DNA of 64,000 bases, from positions 23,752 to 87,751 of the forward strand of contig NZ_JAATHD010000025.1 of the NCBI RefSeq assembly GCF_011947265.1, read 5' to 3'. A model generated the notes under the pieces. The model was not told the DNA's origin. It saw only the letters and a list, made by a program, of their open reading frames with translations, and ran no database searches. Origin of the DNA: Paenibacillus sp. HB172176 (GTDB taxonomy: Bacteria > Bacillota > Bacilli > Paenibacillales > Paenibacillaceae). The position numbers and the translations under genes are program-made. Below, piece after piece: positions 8,586 through 17,074 of the stretch; the first letter of the stretch is position 1; each line of letters begins with the position of its first letter.

Positions 8586-9470
8586 ATGTCCATCCATCAT
8601 CCGATTTCCATCACAAGAGGCGATCTGTTCTTCACCGAGGAGCTGCCGCTGCATGTGAACAGAGTTGCCGAGTCCTTCAAGCTGCAGAAGCATACGCATG
8701 ATTTTATCGAGATTTGCATCGTGACGGAGGGAGAAGGAGAGCATTACATCGACGATACTCACTTCAAAGTGTCCAAAGGAGATCTCTTCTATATCCCGAT
8801 CGGCATGTCCCATGTGTTCAGGCCGAGAACGACCTCGGAAGCCAAGCGTTTGGTCGTTTATAATTGTATTTTTACCACGGCTTATCTGGTCGAATTGATG
8901 GCCAAGCATCCGCTTGAGCCCGCTATCCCGACCTTCTTCAATGAGCTGGGGCAGCAGTGCCGACGCCTGTCGCTGCAAGACGAGAACGGCGAAGCGGAGC
9001 GAATCTTGCAGCGCATGCATCTCGAGTATACCCAACGCATAACCGGTTATTCCGCCTGCCTGCAAGCGGGTTTGGTCGACTTGCTGGTGCATGTCTATCG
9101 GCAAAGCAACGCCTCTCTCTCGGCAAGCAACGATAGCGTCGACAATCGTCTCCGGGAATGGCTCCTCCGCATCGACCGGGATGCCGCTTCATCATACCCC
9201 GCGGAGGAGATCGCCTCCGCGATGGGCATCAGCGCGCGCCATTTGCAGCGGCTGGTCAAGGCCGCAGCGGGCATGACGCTGACCGAATACATTCAGAGCT
9301 CCCGAATCAAACAAAGCCGACGGCTGTTAGGCGAGACGAATCTGAAGATCAGTTCCATCGCGGCATCCGTCGGCTATCAGGATATGAAGTTTTTCAATCG
9401 CCTGTTCAAACAGAAATGCGGCATGACGCCAAGTCAATTCCGCAAGGATTTGCGGAACAAGAGCCGTTAA
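8586..9470 (+). CDS. AraC-family regulator, divergent from the GH78 gene
   Basis: This 294-residue protein has an N-terminal cupin sugar-sensing domain (QKHTHDFIEICIVTEGEG; the phrase KGDLFYIPIGMSH is typical) and a C-terminal double helix-turn-helix of AraC type (AMGISARHLQRLVKAAAG; IAASVGYQDMKFFNRLFK). The start is the ATG 7 bases after AAGGAGCG rather than an upstream ATG without a ribosome site. Divergent placement about 215 bases from the rhamnosidase suggests that it activates that gene on a rhamnoside. The inducer is inferred only. Confidence 0.92.
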   Translation: MSIHHPISITRGDLFFTEELPLHVNRVAESFKLQKHTHDFIEICIVTEGEGEHYIDDTHFKVSKGDLFYIPIGMSHVFRPRTTSEAKRLVVYNCIFTTAYLVELMAKHPLEPAIPTFFNELGQQCRRLSLQDENGEAERILQRMHLEYTQRITGYSACLQAGLVDLLVHVYRQSNASLSASNDSVDNRLREWLLRIDRDAASSYPAEEIASAMGISARHLQRLVKAAAGMTLTEYIQSSRIKQSRRLLGETNLKISSIAASVGYQDMKFFNRLFKQKCGMTPSQFRKDLRNKSR

Positions 9471-9533
9471 CCGCTCAGGTCGCAAGAGAGCCAATCACTC
9501 CCGCCCCATCATGCCAGCATGTACACGCAAGGA

Positions 9534-9574
9534 GCGCCAGAGACGAACGGTTATCCCCCATTCGCATCTGGCGC
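9534..9574. terminator. Hairpin between convergent genes
   Basis: GCGCCAGA pairs with TCTGGCGC, extended by CGAA/TTCG, around a central loop. It sits between the convergent AraC and DJ-1 genes and is the only strong stem there. It lacks a long T run, so the terminator call is moderate. Confidence 0.5.
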
Positions 9575-9588
9575 AATATGATCCGGCT

Positions 9589-10191
9589 TTAATTGACGCC
9601 CTGAGCCGCCTCCGAGCTCGCCTCGAGATTCGCCTGCTTCTCCAAGCGAGCGATAAACTCTCGCATGAAGCCCGGCAGATCCGGCCATGCATGCCCGCTC
9701 ACCAGATTGCCGTCCGCCTGCAGCGTTTCCTCGCCGTAGATCGCGCCAAGCGCTTCCACATCGAGTCGACAAGCGCCGTAAGCCGTCATCAATCGACCGT
9801 TGAAGTAAGACTTGTCCTCTACTGTTGCGAATACTTGAACGGCATGGCAGATGGCTCCGACAGGGAGATCATTCGCGAGGAAATAACTGATAATACGCCC
9901 GAGATGAGCGTCATTCCGAATATATTCAGGAGCTCTGCCGCCTGGTATCAACAGACCGCCATAATCCGACGGCTCAACATCCGCGAAGGAAAGATGCGAT
10001 TCCAACTGATAGCCCGGCTTCTCCGTATAAGTGTCCCAGCCCTCGAAATCATGCACGACGGTGCGAAGCGTCTTCTTGCTCGGCGAAGCGATGACCGCCT
10101 CGTAGCCTTCCTCCAGCATCCGGTAATAAGGATAATACACTTCCAATGATTCGGCGGCGTCTCCTGTTACAATCAAAATTTTCTTCGACAA
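9589..10191 (-). CDS. DJ-1/PfpI family protein
   Basis: The 200-residue product is a class I glutamine-amidotransferase-like protein of the DJ-1/PfpI superfamily. It shows the core KKILIVTGDAAESLEVYYPYY, the acidic/glycine loop LLIPGGRAPEYIRND, and the nucleophile elbow GAICHA with the expected cysteine. Members act as glyoxalases, chaperone-like deglycases or proteases, and the actual activity here is not decided. The start is a TTG with GGGAGAG 8 bases upstream; an ATG 48 bases further upstream lacks a ribosome site. Confidence 0.88.
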   Translation of the reverse strand: MSKKILIVTGDAAESLEVYYPYYRMLEEGYEAVIASPSKKTLRTVVHDFEGWDTYTEKPGYQLESHLSFADVEPSDYGGLLIPGGRAPEYIRNDAHLGRIISYFLANDLPVGAICHAVQVFATVEDKSYFNGRLMTAYGACRLDVEALGAIYGEETLQADGNLVSGHAWPDLPGFMREFIARLEKQANLEASSEAAQGVN

Positions 10192-10405
10192 CAGATTCAC
10201 TCTCCCTAACGAGATATTGAGTTCCTCTCCAATTGTCATTTATTTCTATCCATCTGTAAACGGGGATAATCGCTTGCATTCTGACTGCTTTTGTCGAAAT
10301 ATTGCCATTGACTCTCCTATCGTCAACTATTAAAATAATGAAGGTAAATCCAACGATGTCACTCGGATTTTCCGACTTATTCGATCTAAGGTGGTCTGCG
10401 CTCTC

Positions 10406-10912
10406 ATGCCCGTCAAACTCAAATCGATTGCTATCGCTTCCTATATCATGCTTCTCTATTGGATGTCCCTTCACTTTCAGGATTTACATATGATCTTCTT
10501 CCCAACGCTCGGCGCGTTCGGCTTCATCTGCATCACCCGCTCGATGAGCGATCTTCGCTGGATTATGACGATTTCCTTCGGAGCGATGCTCATCTCCTTA
10601 ATCAGCGCAACCTTGCATATGCTCAGCTCGGGCATTCTGTCCTTGATGGGAACCACGCTGATCACGATATGGTTTATTCATCGTTTCAAGTGGAATGCGC
10701 CGCCGATTGTAGCCATCGCGCTTATTCCTTATTTCTCGCATGCGCAACAGATGTGGACGATTCCACTCTCCGTTGCCGGCGCTCTGCTCGGATTGATCGC
10801 CGTTGTCGCGGCGCTGTATACGGCAGAAGGCATTCGGCTAAAGAGCCTGTCCTCCCGGTGGAAGAAATCGAGTGCCGCCACAATGGCCGATGTGGATTCC
10901 ACCTTATCTTGA
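10406..10912 (+). CDS. Small polytopic membrane protein, HPP-like
   Basis: The 168-residue product has about five hydrophobic segments. The phrases FFPTLGAFGF and APPIVAIALIPYF resemble the HPP family, whose members are implicated in nitrite or small-anion transport. The similarity is weak and the function is not established. The ATG has TAAGGTGG about 11 bases upstream. It is followed by a strong terminator and then by the Crp/Fnr gene on the same strand, so the two are probably separate units. Confidence 0.6.
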   Translation: MPVKLKSIAIASYIMLLYWMSLHFQDLHMIFFPTLGAFGFICITRSMSDLRWIMTISFGAMLISLISATLHMLSSGILSLMGTTLITIWFIHRFKWNAPPIVAIALIPYFSHAQQMWTIPLSVAGALLGLIAVVAALYTAEGIRLKSLSSRWKKSSAATMADVDSTLS

Positions 10913-10920
10913 ATAACGAG

Positions 10921-10966
10921 ATGCCCTGTCCCGCCAATCAATCGCGGAATAGGGCATGCTATTTTT
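10921..10966 (+). terminator. Rho-independent terminator
   Basis: ATGCCCTGTCCCGC pairs with GCGGAATAGGGCAT (long stem, one or two mismatches) and is followed by TATTTTTAT. It closes the small membrane-protein gene. Confidence 0.85.
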
Positions 10967-10997
10967 ATCCACACCCCGTGAGGAGGTCGAATCAGGA

Positions 10998-11501
10998 ATG
11001 AAATTGCACAAGGGAGAAATTCTGTTTCGCCAGGGCGAGCAAGGCCCGCTCTACACGCTGAAAAGCGGCATACTCAAGATTACGCGCGTTCATGAGGACG
11101 GGCATCAAATCGTCGTCAATCTCATCACCCCCGGGGAAACGATCCCCCATCATTCCCTGATCTCCCCGCATCCCTATCACGGCACCGCAATCGCGCTGAC
11201 CACCAGCGAAATCGAATTCGTCGACACGGAGCAATGGTACAAGGAGCTTGCCTCCAACCCTGCAAAATGTCTCGAAGTCGCATCGCTGCTGCAAAGCAGG
11301 CTGCGCATTATGCAGCAAAGAATCGATCAATTGACGCGCGTGACCCCCGGAGAGAAGCTTAAGAAGCTCCAGGAATGGCTGGAGGGCTTCACACATCCCG
11401 CCGAAATCTCCGAGCTGCTCACGCAGGATGAGATCGGCCAGCTGATCGGATTGCGTCGAGAGACCGTAAACCGTCTGCTCCGCGCGAAGCGTAGTCATTA
11501 G
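10998..11501 (+). CDS. Crp/Fnr-family transcription regulator (short)
   Basis: The 167-residue product has a cyclic-nucleotide-binding-type beta-roll (KGEILFRQGEQGPLYTLKSG), a dimerisation helix (LQSRLRIMQQRIDQLTRV) and a C-terminal winged helix (LTQDEIGQLIGLRRETVNRLL). The recognition helix RRETVNR keeps the R-E-x-x-x-R pattern that in CRP and Fnr reads TGTGA half-sites. It is shorter than the usual 220-240 residues and has no cysteine cluster for an iron-sulphur centre, only one Cys (KCLE). The start has GAGGAGG 9-10 bases upstream. A site of the sort it might read lies before hmp in this window. Confidence 0.88.
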   Translation: MKLHKGEILFRQGEQGPLYTLKSGILKITRVHEDGHQIVVNLITPGETIPHHSLISPHPYHGTAIALTTSEIEFVDTEQWYKELASNPAKCLEVASLLQSRLRIMQQRIDQLTRVTPGEKLKKLQEWLEGFTHPAEISELLTQDEIGQLIGLRRETVNRLLRAKRSH

Positions 11502-11660
11502 CTCGCTTTTTTAATAAAAGCATATCCGCATTTCCCAACCTCCTAATCCAATTCTTCTTTCTCGTCTTCTCATCAAATTCTAATGTGTATCTTTCCGTAT
11601 TCTCAGGATGCTTTCCTAGAATAAGTATTGAGATTAAATTCAATACGAGGAGGAAACACC

Positions 11661-12035
11661 GTGAACAAAAAACTAATGGTCGGTGCTCTTGCTGTCGCTC
11701 TTATCGGAGGAGGCATTGTCGGAACAACAATGTTGCCGATTACAAATGCAGCCGCCCCCGTTCTGAAAAGCATTACATCGCCAAACCGACTGGATCAAGC
11801 TCAGCAAGACAACGATCAAGAAGTGAATGACGACGAGGTCCAAGCTGTTACTTTGACGAAGCAGCAAGTCATCGAAATTGCCCTAAAACAAATACCTGGC
11901 GAAGTGACTGACGTACAGTTGGAAACAGAAAATAATGTGGCCGCTTATTCTGTTACCGTCAAAGATTCTGAAGGAACCAACCAAGAGATTACTTTTGACG
12001 CTAATTCTGGTGAAATTTTGCCTGAGGACGATTAA
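11661..12035 (+). CDS. Secreted PepSY-domain protein
   Basis: The 124-residue product starts at a GTG 6 bases after GAGGAGG and begins with a signal peptide (NKKLMVGALAVALIGGGIVG, cleavage near NAAA). The C-terminal half is a PepSY domain (LTKQQVIEIALKQIPGEVTDVQLE, then VTVKDSEGTNQEITFDANSGEIL), a module that often binds or inhibits envelope proteins. The middle is Asp/Gln-rich. It ends at a hairpin terminator and precedes a COG4705 membrane protein. PepSY proteins often accompany two-component envelope systems, and one lies 4 kb away. Confidence 0.88.
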   Translation: MNKKLMVGALAVALIGGGIVGTTMLPITNAAAPVLKSITSPNRLDQAQQDNDQEVNDDEVQAVTLTKQQVIEIALKQIPGEVTDVQLETENNVAAYSVTVKDSEGTNQEITFDANSGEILPEDD

Positions 12036-12053
12036 TTTGCAGCATCAAGATAA

Positions 12054-12093
12054 CATGATCCACGCCGACCTTTGTATGCGTGGATCATTTCAT
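12054..12093 (+). terminator. Hairpin terminator after the PepSY gene
   Basis: ATGATCCACGC pairs perfectly with GCGTGGATCAT, flanked by CATG on both sides and followed by a T-rich stretch (TTTCATGTTT). Confidence 0.75.
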
Positions 12094-12212
12094 GTTTCCG
12101 GCGACATTCTCTTTCCCTTCTCGTTTAATTCTCATTTATTTCTCATCATCAACAGATAAAATTCATTTTGATCGATGCAACAACCAAAATGGATAAGAGA
12201 GAGGGAATAAAC

Positions 12213-13421
12213 ATGAATCTATCCCCGAATAAGCCAAACGAATTATGGAGCAAGGTTCCCGAAGTTACGCTTTTCTTCTGGATCATCAAAATTCTATGCA
12301 CGACAGTCGGAGAAACCTTTGCCGATTTCTTGAACTTTAACCTCGGCTTCGGATTGCTGCCCACTACCATCTTGCTAGGAATCGTATTTTTCATTGCATT
12401 AGCTGTGCAATTCAAGGCTACAAGATATGTTCCTGTGATTTATTGGATAACCGTGGTGCTAATTAGCGTATTCGGTACATTAGTAACTGATAATTTAACA
12501 GATGCAATGGGCATCCCTCTTGAGACGAGTACGATTGTTTTCTCCGTACTGCTCGGATTGACGTTCCTGGCCTGGTTCCTTAGCGAGAAAACCCTCTCCA
12601 TACATTCGATCTATACTAGAACAAGAGAAATCTACTATTGGCTCACTATCCTGTTCACATTTGCGCTTGGAACAGCCGTCGGCGATTTATATTCCGAACA
12701 ACTGGGACTCGGATATCTTCACACAGGGCTTACGGTTGTCATGATCATCGCAGTCCTATTCTTGGCATGGAGATTTTTTAAGCTTGACGGGGTATTGTCG
12801 TTCTGGATTGTCTATATTCTGACTCGACCACTAGGAGCCTCCATTGGAGACTATTTATCTCAACCTAAGAATAACGGCGGGCTGGGACTGGGAACGACCG
12901 TTACCTCCATCCTCTTCCTTATTGCGATCTCAGCGATTATCATTCTTCTTGCGGTTACAAAGATAGATGTGACGGGAACTAACGAAACCCCAGCCTTCAT
13001 TCCAAAAGCAAAACGGAATAATACAGCATTAGTTCAAACGATCCTTACCTTGTGTTTATTCCTTGTAGTCGGCATTGGCGGTTACATGGGCTTGAACCAA
13101 CAAATCTCATCACAGAACGGTGCCGGCAATGATCATTTAACCGGTCAGCTAACCGAATTCCTTCGAATTGAAAACAATATGCTGAGCCAAATAAATGCGA
13201 ATGATTTTGCTTCGGCGAAAAAAGGAGCTGACGATCTGGAGCACAAATGGGATACGGATGAACCGAAATTCAGAAAAATTGATGGTAAATCGTGGACCAA
13301 AATAGATAGAACAATCGATGTCGTATTAGCCGCTACTCGGTCGGGAAGTCCGGATGCAAGTAAATGCCAATCTGCGTTAGACAGCTCGATTCAAGCCTTG
13401 AACGAAGCAAACGGTTATTGA
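12213..13421 (+). CDS. COG4705-type four-repeat membrane protein with extra C-terminal domain
   Basis: The 402-residue product begins with LWSKVPEVTLFFWIIKILCT, typical of the COG4705 membrane family. Four tandem transmembrane units each carry a Gly-x-x-x-Asp type turn: GETFADFLNFNLGFG, GTLVTDNLTDAMGIP, GTAVGDLYSEQLGLG, GASIGDYLSQPKNNGG. After another membrane helix (ALVQTILTLCLFLVVGIGGY) there is an external helical domain of about 100 residues (TGQLTEFLRIENNMLSQINA) that I do not recognise. The start follows GAGAGAGGG. The last 7 bases overlap the end of the convergent fetB. The function of the family is unknown. Confidence 0.8.
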   Translation: MNLSPNKPNELWSKVPEVTLFFWIIKILCTTVGETFADFLNFNLGFGLLPTTILLGIVFFIALAVQFKATRYVPVIYWITVVLISVFGTLVTDNLTDAMGIPLETSTIVFSVLLGLTFLAWFLSEKTLSIHSIYTRTREIYYWLTILFTFALGTAVGDLYSEQLGLGYLHTGLTVVMIIAVLFLAWRFFKLDGVLSFWIVYILTRPLGASIGDYLSQPKNNGGLGLGTTVTSILFLIAISAIIILLAVTKIDVTGTNETPAFIPKAKRNNTALVQTILTLCLFLVVGIGGYMGLNQQISSQNGAGNDHLTGQLTEFLRIENNMLSQINANDFASAKKGADDLEHKWDTDEPKFRKIDGKSWTKIDRTIDVVLAATRSGSPDASKCQSALDSSIQALNEANGY

Positions 13422-14200
13422 CGTTCCTTCAACTGACTGCGGGAGTTGAAATACGTCTTATAGCCTAGCTGCACAAAAAGAATAACAGTCAAGGAAACAC
13501 TGCCTACAATACCCAGCATAACTGCAATTTGATATTCGATAGCTACCAAAGGCGAAGCGCCGCCGAGAATTTGACCGGTCATCATGCCGGGTAGAAAGAC
13601 GATGCCCATGCCGACCATGGAATTTATGGTCGGGAGCATGGCCGCATCGAACGCTCCATTCACAATTTGTTTGGACGCCATCTTAGGCGTCGCTCCGAGC
13701 ATCAGCGCTGCTTCAACCAGCGGTTTGTTGGTCGTCATCCCGTCCGTCAGCGTTCCAACCCCTAGAGAAACGCCCGTCATGGCATTGCCGATGATCATGC
13801 CCGCAATCGGTATGACATATCTGGGGTCGTACCATGGGGAAACGCGCATCACAACCAGCACAAAATAGAGGAGACTGGCAGCAATGCCAATGACCATGGA
13901 AAACGCAATAATGCGTTTCATCTCATGAGACAACGGCGATTTGATCCGATGATAGACATTGAATATAGCGAAAATCAACATAATCGAAGTAATACCGATC
14001 GTATACAGAGGGTGGCTGTTTTCAAAAACATACGCAAGAATATAACCAACGAGCATTAATTGAAGCGTCATTCGCACAGAGGAAATAAGAATTTCTTTCT
14101 CCCTGGGTATTCCCCTTAACCTCACAATGAGGATGAGCAGAAGAATGAACAGGTAGGCGGCAGCGAGGTTCCAAAACGGCAGATCAATGCTCTCTTTCAT
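13415..14200 (-). CDS. fetB: FetB-type ABC permease
   Basis: The 261-residue integral membrane protein belongs to the UPF0014/FetB family, partner of FetA in an ABC exporter linked to iron homeostasis and oxidative-stress resistance. It has about seven membrane segments and the conserved phrases YVIPIAGMIIGNAMTGVSLG, EAALMLGATP and SMVGMGIVFLPGMMTGQILGG. Its start overlaps the end of fetA by 17 bases, so the two are translated as a coupled pair. Iron as substrate is known for the E. coli pair and is inferred here. Confidence 0.9.
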   Translation of the reverse strand: MKESIDLPFWNLAAAYLFILLLILIVRLRGIPREKEILISSVRMTLQLMLVGYILAYVFENSHPLYTIGITSIMLIFAIFNVYHRIKSPLSHEMKRIIAFSMVIGIAASLLYFVLVVMRVSPWYDPRYVIPIAGMIIGNAMTGVSLGVGTLTDGMTTNKPLVEAALMLGATPKMASKQIVNGAFDAAMLPTINSMVGMGIVFLPGMMTGQILGGASPLVAIEYQIAVMLGIVGSVSLTVILFVQLGYKTYFNSRSQLKERQ

Positions 14201-14840
14201 ACTCGTCCTCCATTCCCGATATCAGTTTTCCTTTCTCGATTTCAATCACATGGTCCGCATACGTTTGAACTAAGACCTTGGAATGGGTAACCATAATCAA
14301 TGTCCTCTGCAATTGCCTAACCTGCTCCGCTAGCTGTCCCATGACAAACTCTGTCGTCGCTTCATCCAGAGCAGAAGACGGTTCGTCGAGTAGAATAACC
14401 TCCGGTTCCATCAGCAACACTCTCGCCAGCGCCAATCGTTGCTTTTCTCCCCCGGATAAGGAATCCGCTTCCTGAGACAATTCTTTATCCAGTCGAACCC
14501 TGTCGAGCACTTTCCTTAGTGCAGCATCTTCTGCATGCGGTTTTTCGCTAAACTGAAGACCGATCAACAGGTTATCCCTGACCGTGCCTGGAAATATAGC
14601 AGGAGTTTGCGACAGCATCACAACTTTCCTTCTTAATGCAACAGGATCCCACTTTGATAGAGGCTTGTTCTCATACCAGACCTCTCCCTCATCACTGCTA
14701 ATCAAATGATTCAGCAGCTTTAGCAGCGTGGATTTCCCGCTTCCGCTTTCACCAACGATGCAGGTCATTTGCTGTGCCGGGATCTGCAAATTTTCAATTT
14801 GCAATATATTTTTATACTTCACATCCTTCAACAGATACAT
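14184..14840 (-). CDS. fetA: FetA-type ABC ATPase
   Basis: This 218-residue nucleotide-binding protein pairs with FetB. It shows Walker A GESGSGKST, the Q-loop region VVMLSQTPAIFPG, signature LSGGEKQR and Walker B VILLDEPSSALDE, with a switch His in MVTHS. I start it at the ATG giving MYLLKDVKY, behind a GGGGGG site; the reading frame stays open for another 192 codons upstream, but that part is the decayed gene before it and not ABC sequence. Confidence 0.92.
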   Translation of the reverse strand: MYLLKDVKYKNILQIENLQIPAQQMTCIVGESGSGKSTLLKLLNHLISSDEGEVWYENKPLSKWDPVALRRKVVMLSQTPAIFPGTVRDNLLIGLQFSEKPHAEDAALRKVLDRVRLDKELSQEADSLSGGEKQRLALARVLLMEPEVILLDEPSSALDEATTEFVMGQLAEQVRQLQRTLIMVTHSKVLVQTYADHVIEIEKGKLISGMEDEYEREH

Positions 14841-14859
14841 GAACCATATCCCCCCATTA

Positions 14860-15665
14860 AAAGGAATTTCTTGTGAGGAAAACATCTCCATAGGCTCCAG
14901 AGAACACAGGAGCACCAAATTGTTCGATCCATCGCTTTCGCAATACAATTTATCATTGAACCCCTTCATCGAACGCTCGAAGGCCGTCCAGCCGAATACG
15001 CCAATCGAGTCTTTTGTAATGAGAGGGTCCTCTCTCCCATCACAGAGCACATCGCCGCCGCGATGATTCACATAGCCGGATACACCATATCCGGCTAACA
15101 CCTTTGGCCGACTGCTATCCTTCGTTTCATGCCGTATATAATTCATTTCTTGAACAGGATAGTTCTTCTCACAGGCAACAGTTGAAATTCCCTTAGATGA
15201 ATGAAGAACCATACAATAAGAAAGGAAGAAATCATCTGCGGCCTGCTGGTGAAGTAATAGTAATACACAAAGCAAAGCACCGCAAGCGCAAACAGGAACA
15301 GCAATGGGTGCTGCTCCTCCTTCCCTGATTCCTTGCGAGCCACCTGCGCAAGCCGTACAAGTCCCCACAGGAGTATCATCAAACAAGACGCTGTCAATAA
15401 GTAAATGCCCGGCCATTCAAATGCCTTATACAATAGCGCAATCAGGATTTTGAAATCCGAATTCATGAGGGATATAGGGCAATTGATCTCCGTAGAACGT
15501 ATGTATGGCATGGTGCAGCACCATGCCATGCTCTACCATATACCCTCCAAGTTCAATATGCCAAAATGTGTCGGGATCGTTGTAGGAGAACCTCGGAACC
15601 ATACATACGACTGCAATGAAAGCCAAAGCAGCATAGATGATGGTTGCGATTGACTTCTTATTCAT
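14860..15665 (-). pseudogene. Decayed polytopic membrane protein (GT-C-like)
   Basis: The fragment starts intact (MNKKSIATIIYAALAFIAVV, then NDPDTFWHIELGGYMVEHG and QLPYIPHEFGFQ). The frame is broken near 15435 and homologous sequence resumes in the next frame (LIALLYKAFEWPGIYLL; YYYYFTSRPQMISSFLIVWFF), then stops at 15143. A C-terminal remnant (VLAGYGVSGYVNHRGGDVLCDGRED) appears in a third frame just before fetA. Frame breaks and an internal deletion mark it as a pseudogene. The DPDTFWH motif suggests a GT-C-like membrane glycosyltransferase, by inference. Its start overlaps the upstream phosphatase gene by 8 bases, so it was once coupled to it. Confidence 0.72.
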
Positions 15666-16230
15666 GGCTGCCAAAGAGTCGGTTAAGCAAATTTTGATAA
15701 AGGCGAATAAAGAAGTTTGGAATGCTCTCCAATTTTTTTCTTCCCCTCCATACGAGAAAGCTCATACCAAAGGATAATACAATGGCTCCCAGTATATCAG
15801 CAGGATAATGAACACCGACATATACTCTTGCTATGCCGGTCGCCAATGCGAGCAAGATCATAACCAAGCCCAGCTTCCGCTTCGCGAAGAGAACGCTGAA
15901 TGCGAGAGAGAATGCCAAGACCGCATGATCGCTCGGAAATGAAGGATCAGGCGCATGCGGAATTAATTGGATCACTTGATGCTGAACAAACGGTCTTGCA
16001 TGATTCACCTCCGGCGAGATGAAAAAAATGGCCAGCAGCAAGGAAATCGACGCCGTTAAGAAAGCATAAAACACCGTCCTCTGATTGTCCTCTCTCCCGG
16101 TAAACCAGAGATAAACCATCACAGACAGCATAAGCCATACAATGTCCAGCGCGAAGATTTCCATAACATCATCAATCCAGTCATATCTGCCTGCAAAATC
16201 ATTCATCCATTGAAATATCCTATCATTCAT
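15658..16230 (-). CDS. PAP2-family undecaprenyl-diphosphatase (BcrC-like)
   Basis: The 190-residue membrane protein has about five transmembrane helices and the three phosphatase motifs of the PAP2 superfamily: the ARPF region (HARPFVQHQ), PSDHAVLAFSLA with the catalytic His, and ARVYVGVHYPADILG. The close fit to BcrC suggests recycling of undecaprenyl diphosphate for cell-wall synthesis and some bacitracin tolerance. The start is the ATG after AAGGGTGAG. It stands divergent from a response regulator, and a second PAP2 gene follows that two-component system. Confidence 0.86.
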   Translation of the reverse strand: MNDRIFQWMNDFAGRYDWIDDVMEIFALDIVWLMLSVMVYLWFTGREDNQRTVFYAFLTASISLLLAIFFISPEVNHARPFVQHQVIQLIPHAPDPSFPSDHAVLAFSLAFSVLFAKRKLGLVMILLALATGIARVYVGVHYPADILGAIVLSFGMSFLVWRGRKKLESIPNFFIRLYQNLLNRLFGSHE

Positions 16231-16399
16231 TCTGCTCACCCTTGACGTTTTTCTATCCATCATAGATGTTGATTCTGAAAATTTGATGAGATTATGGCAT
16301 TATTATTGAAAATTCGAGATATTCTCACCATGTTTTCATAATAAAGCTTTAAAATAGAAGGAACACTAGAGGCATTCATAATCGGGGGCGAAGGCAGGC

Positions 16400-17074
16400 A
16401 TGAAGAAAATTCTAATTGTAGAAGATGAACCGAATTTAGCTCGATTTCTCGAGCTGGAGCTCCGCCACGAATCTTATGAGGCTGCTGTCGCTGTCGCCGG
16501 CCATACCGGTTTAGCTATGGCGTTGGAGCAGGACTGGGATATGATCCTGCTTGATATTATGCTCCCTGGCATGAGCGGCATGGAGGTCTGCCGTGAAATT
16601 CGAGCTGCCAAGGATACGCCGATTATCATGATTACGGCACGGAACAAGGTTAATGATCGCGTTAGAGGCCTCGACTGCGGAGGGGATGACTATCTATCAA
16701 AGCCGTTCGCAATCGAGGAATTGCTCGCTCGCATGCGCGCCTTGTTCCGAAGATTAGAGCTTAGCGAGAATGCATCCGAGACGCTTTCGTTCAGCGATCT
16801 AACGCTTGATATGCGATCGCGTATAGTTACACAGGGAGAAGATACGATTGTGCTAACCAAACGAGAATTCGATCTTCTCGAATGCTTCATGCAGAATGTG
16901 AACATTGTCTTAACGAGAGACATCATTCTCGACAAAGTATGGGGCTATGATTCAGAGGTCGAAACGAATGTGGTTGATGTTTATGTGCGTTATTTGCGCG
17001 GGAAATTAAATGATCTGAAGGAAGAAAAATATATTAAGACCCTGCGAGGGGTCGGCTATGTGATGCGATTATGA
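16400..17074 (+). CDS. OmpR/PhoB-family response regulator
   Basis: The 224-residue protein has a receiver domain (KKILIVEDEPN with the acidic pocket, phospho-acceptor Asp near 52 in ILLDIMLPG, Thr in IIMITAR, Lys in YLSKPF) and a C-terminal winged helix (LTKREFDLLECFMQN; VDVYVRYLRGKL; TLRGVGYVMRL). Its stop overlaps the kinase start by ATGA, so the pair is co-translated. The genes around it (two PAP2 phosphatases) suggest an envelope-stress role, by context only. Confidence 0.94.
   Translation: MKKILIVEDEPNLARFLELELRHESYEAAVAVAGHTGLAMALEQDWDMILLDIMLPGMSGMEVCREIRAAKDTPIIMITARNKVNDRVRGLDCGGDDYLSKPFAIEELLARMRALFRRLELSENASETLSFSDLTLDMRSRIVTQGEDTIVLTKREFDLLECFMQNVNIVLTRDIILDKVWGYDSEVETNVVDVYVRYLRGKLNDLKEEKYIKTLRGVGYVMRL

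Noticed and set aside
14841..15416. Extended N-terminus for FetA
   Set aside because: The upstream 192 codons are out-of-frame and relic sequence of another membrane protein; ABC homology starts at MYLLKD, behind a ribosome site.
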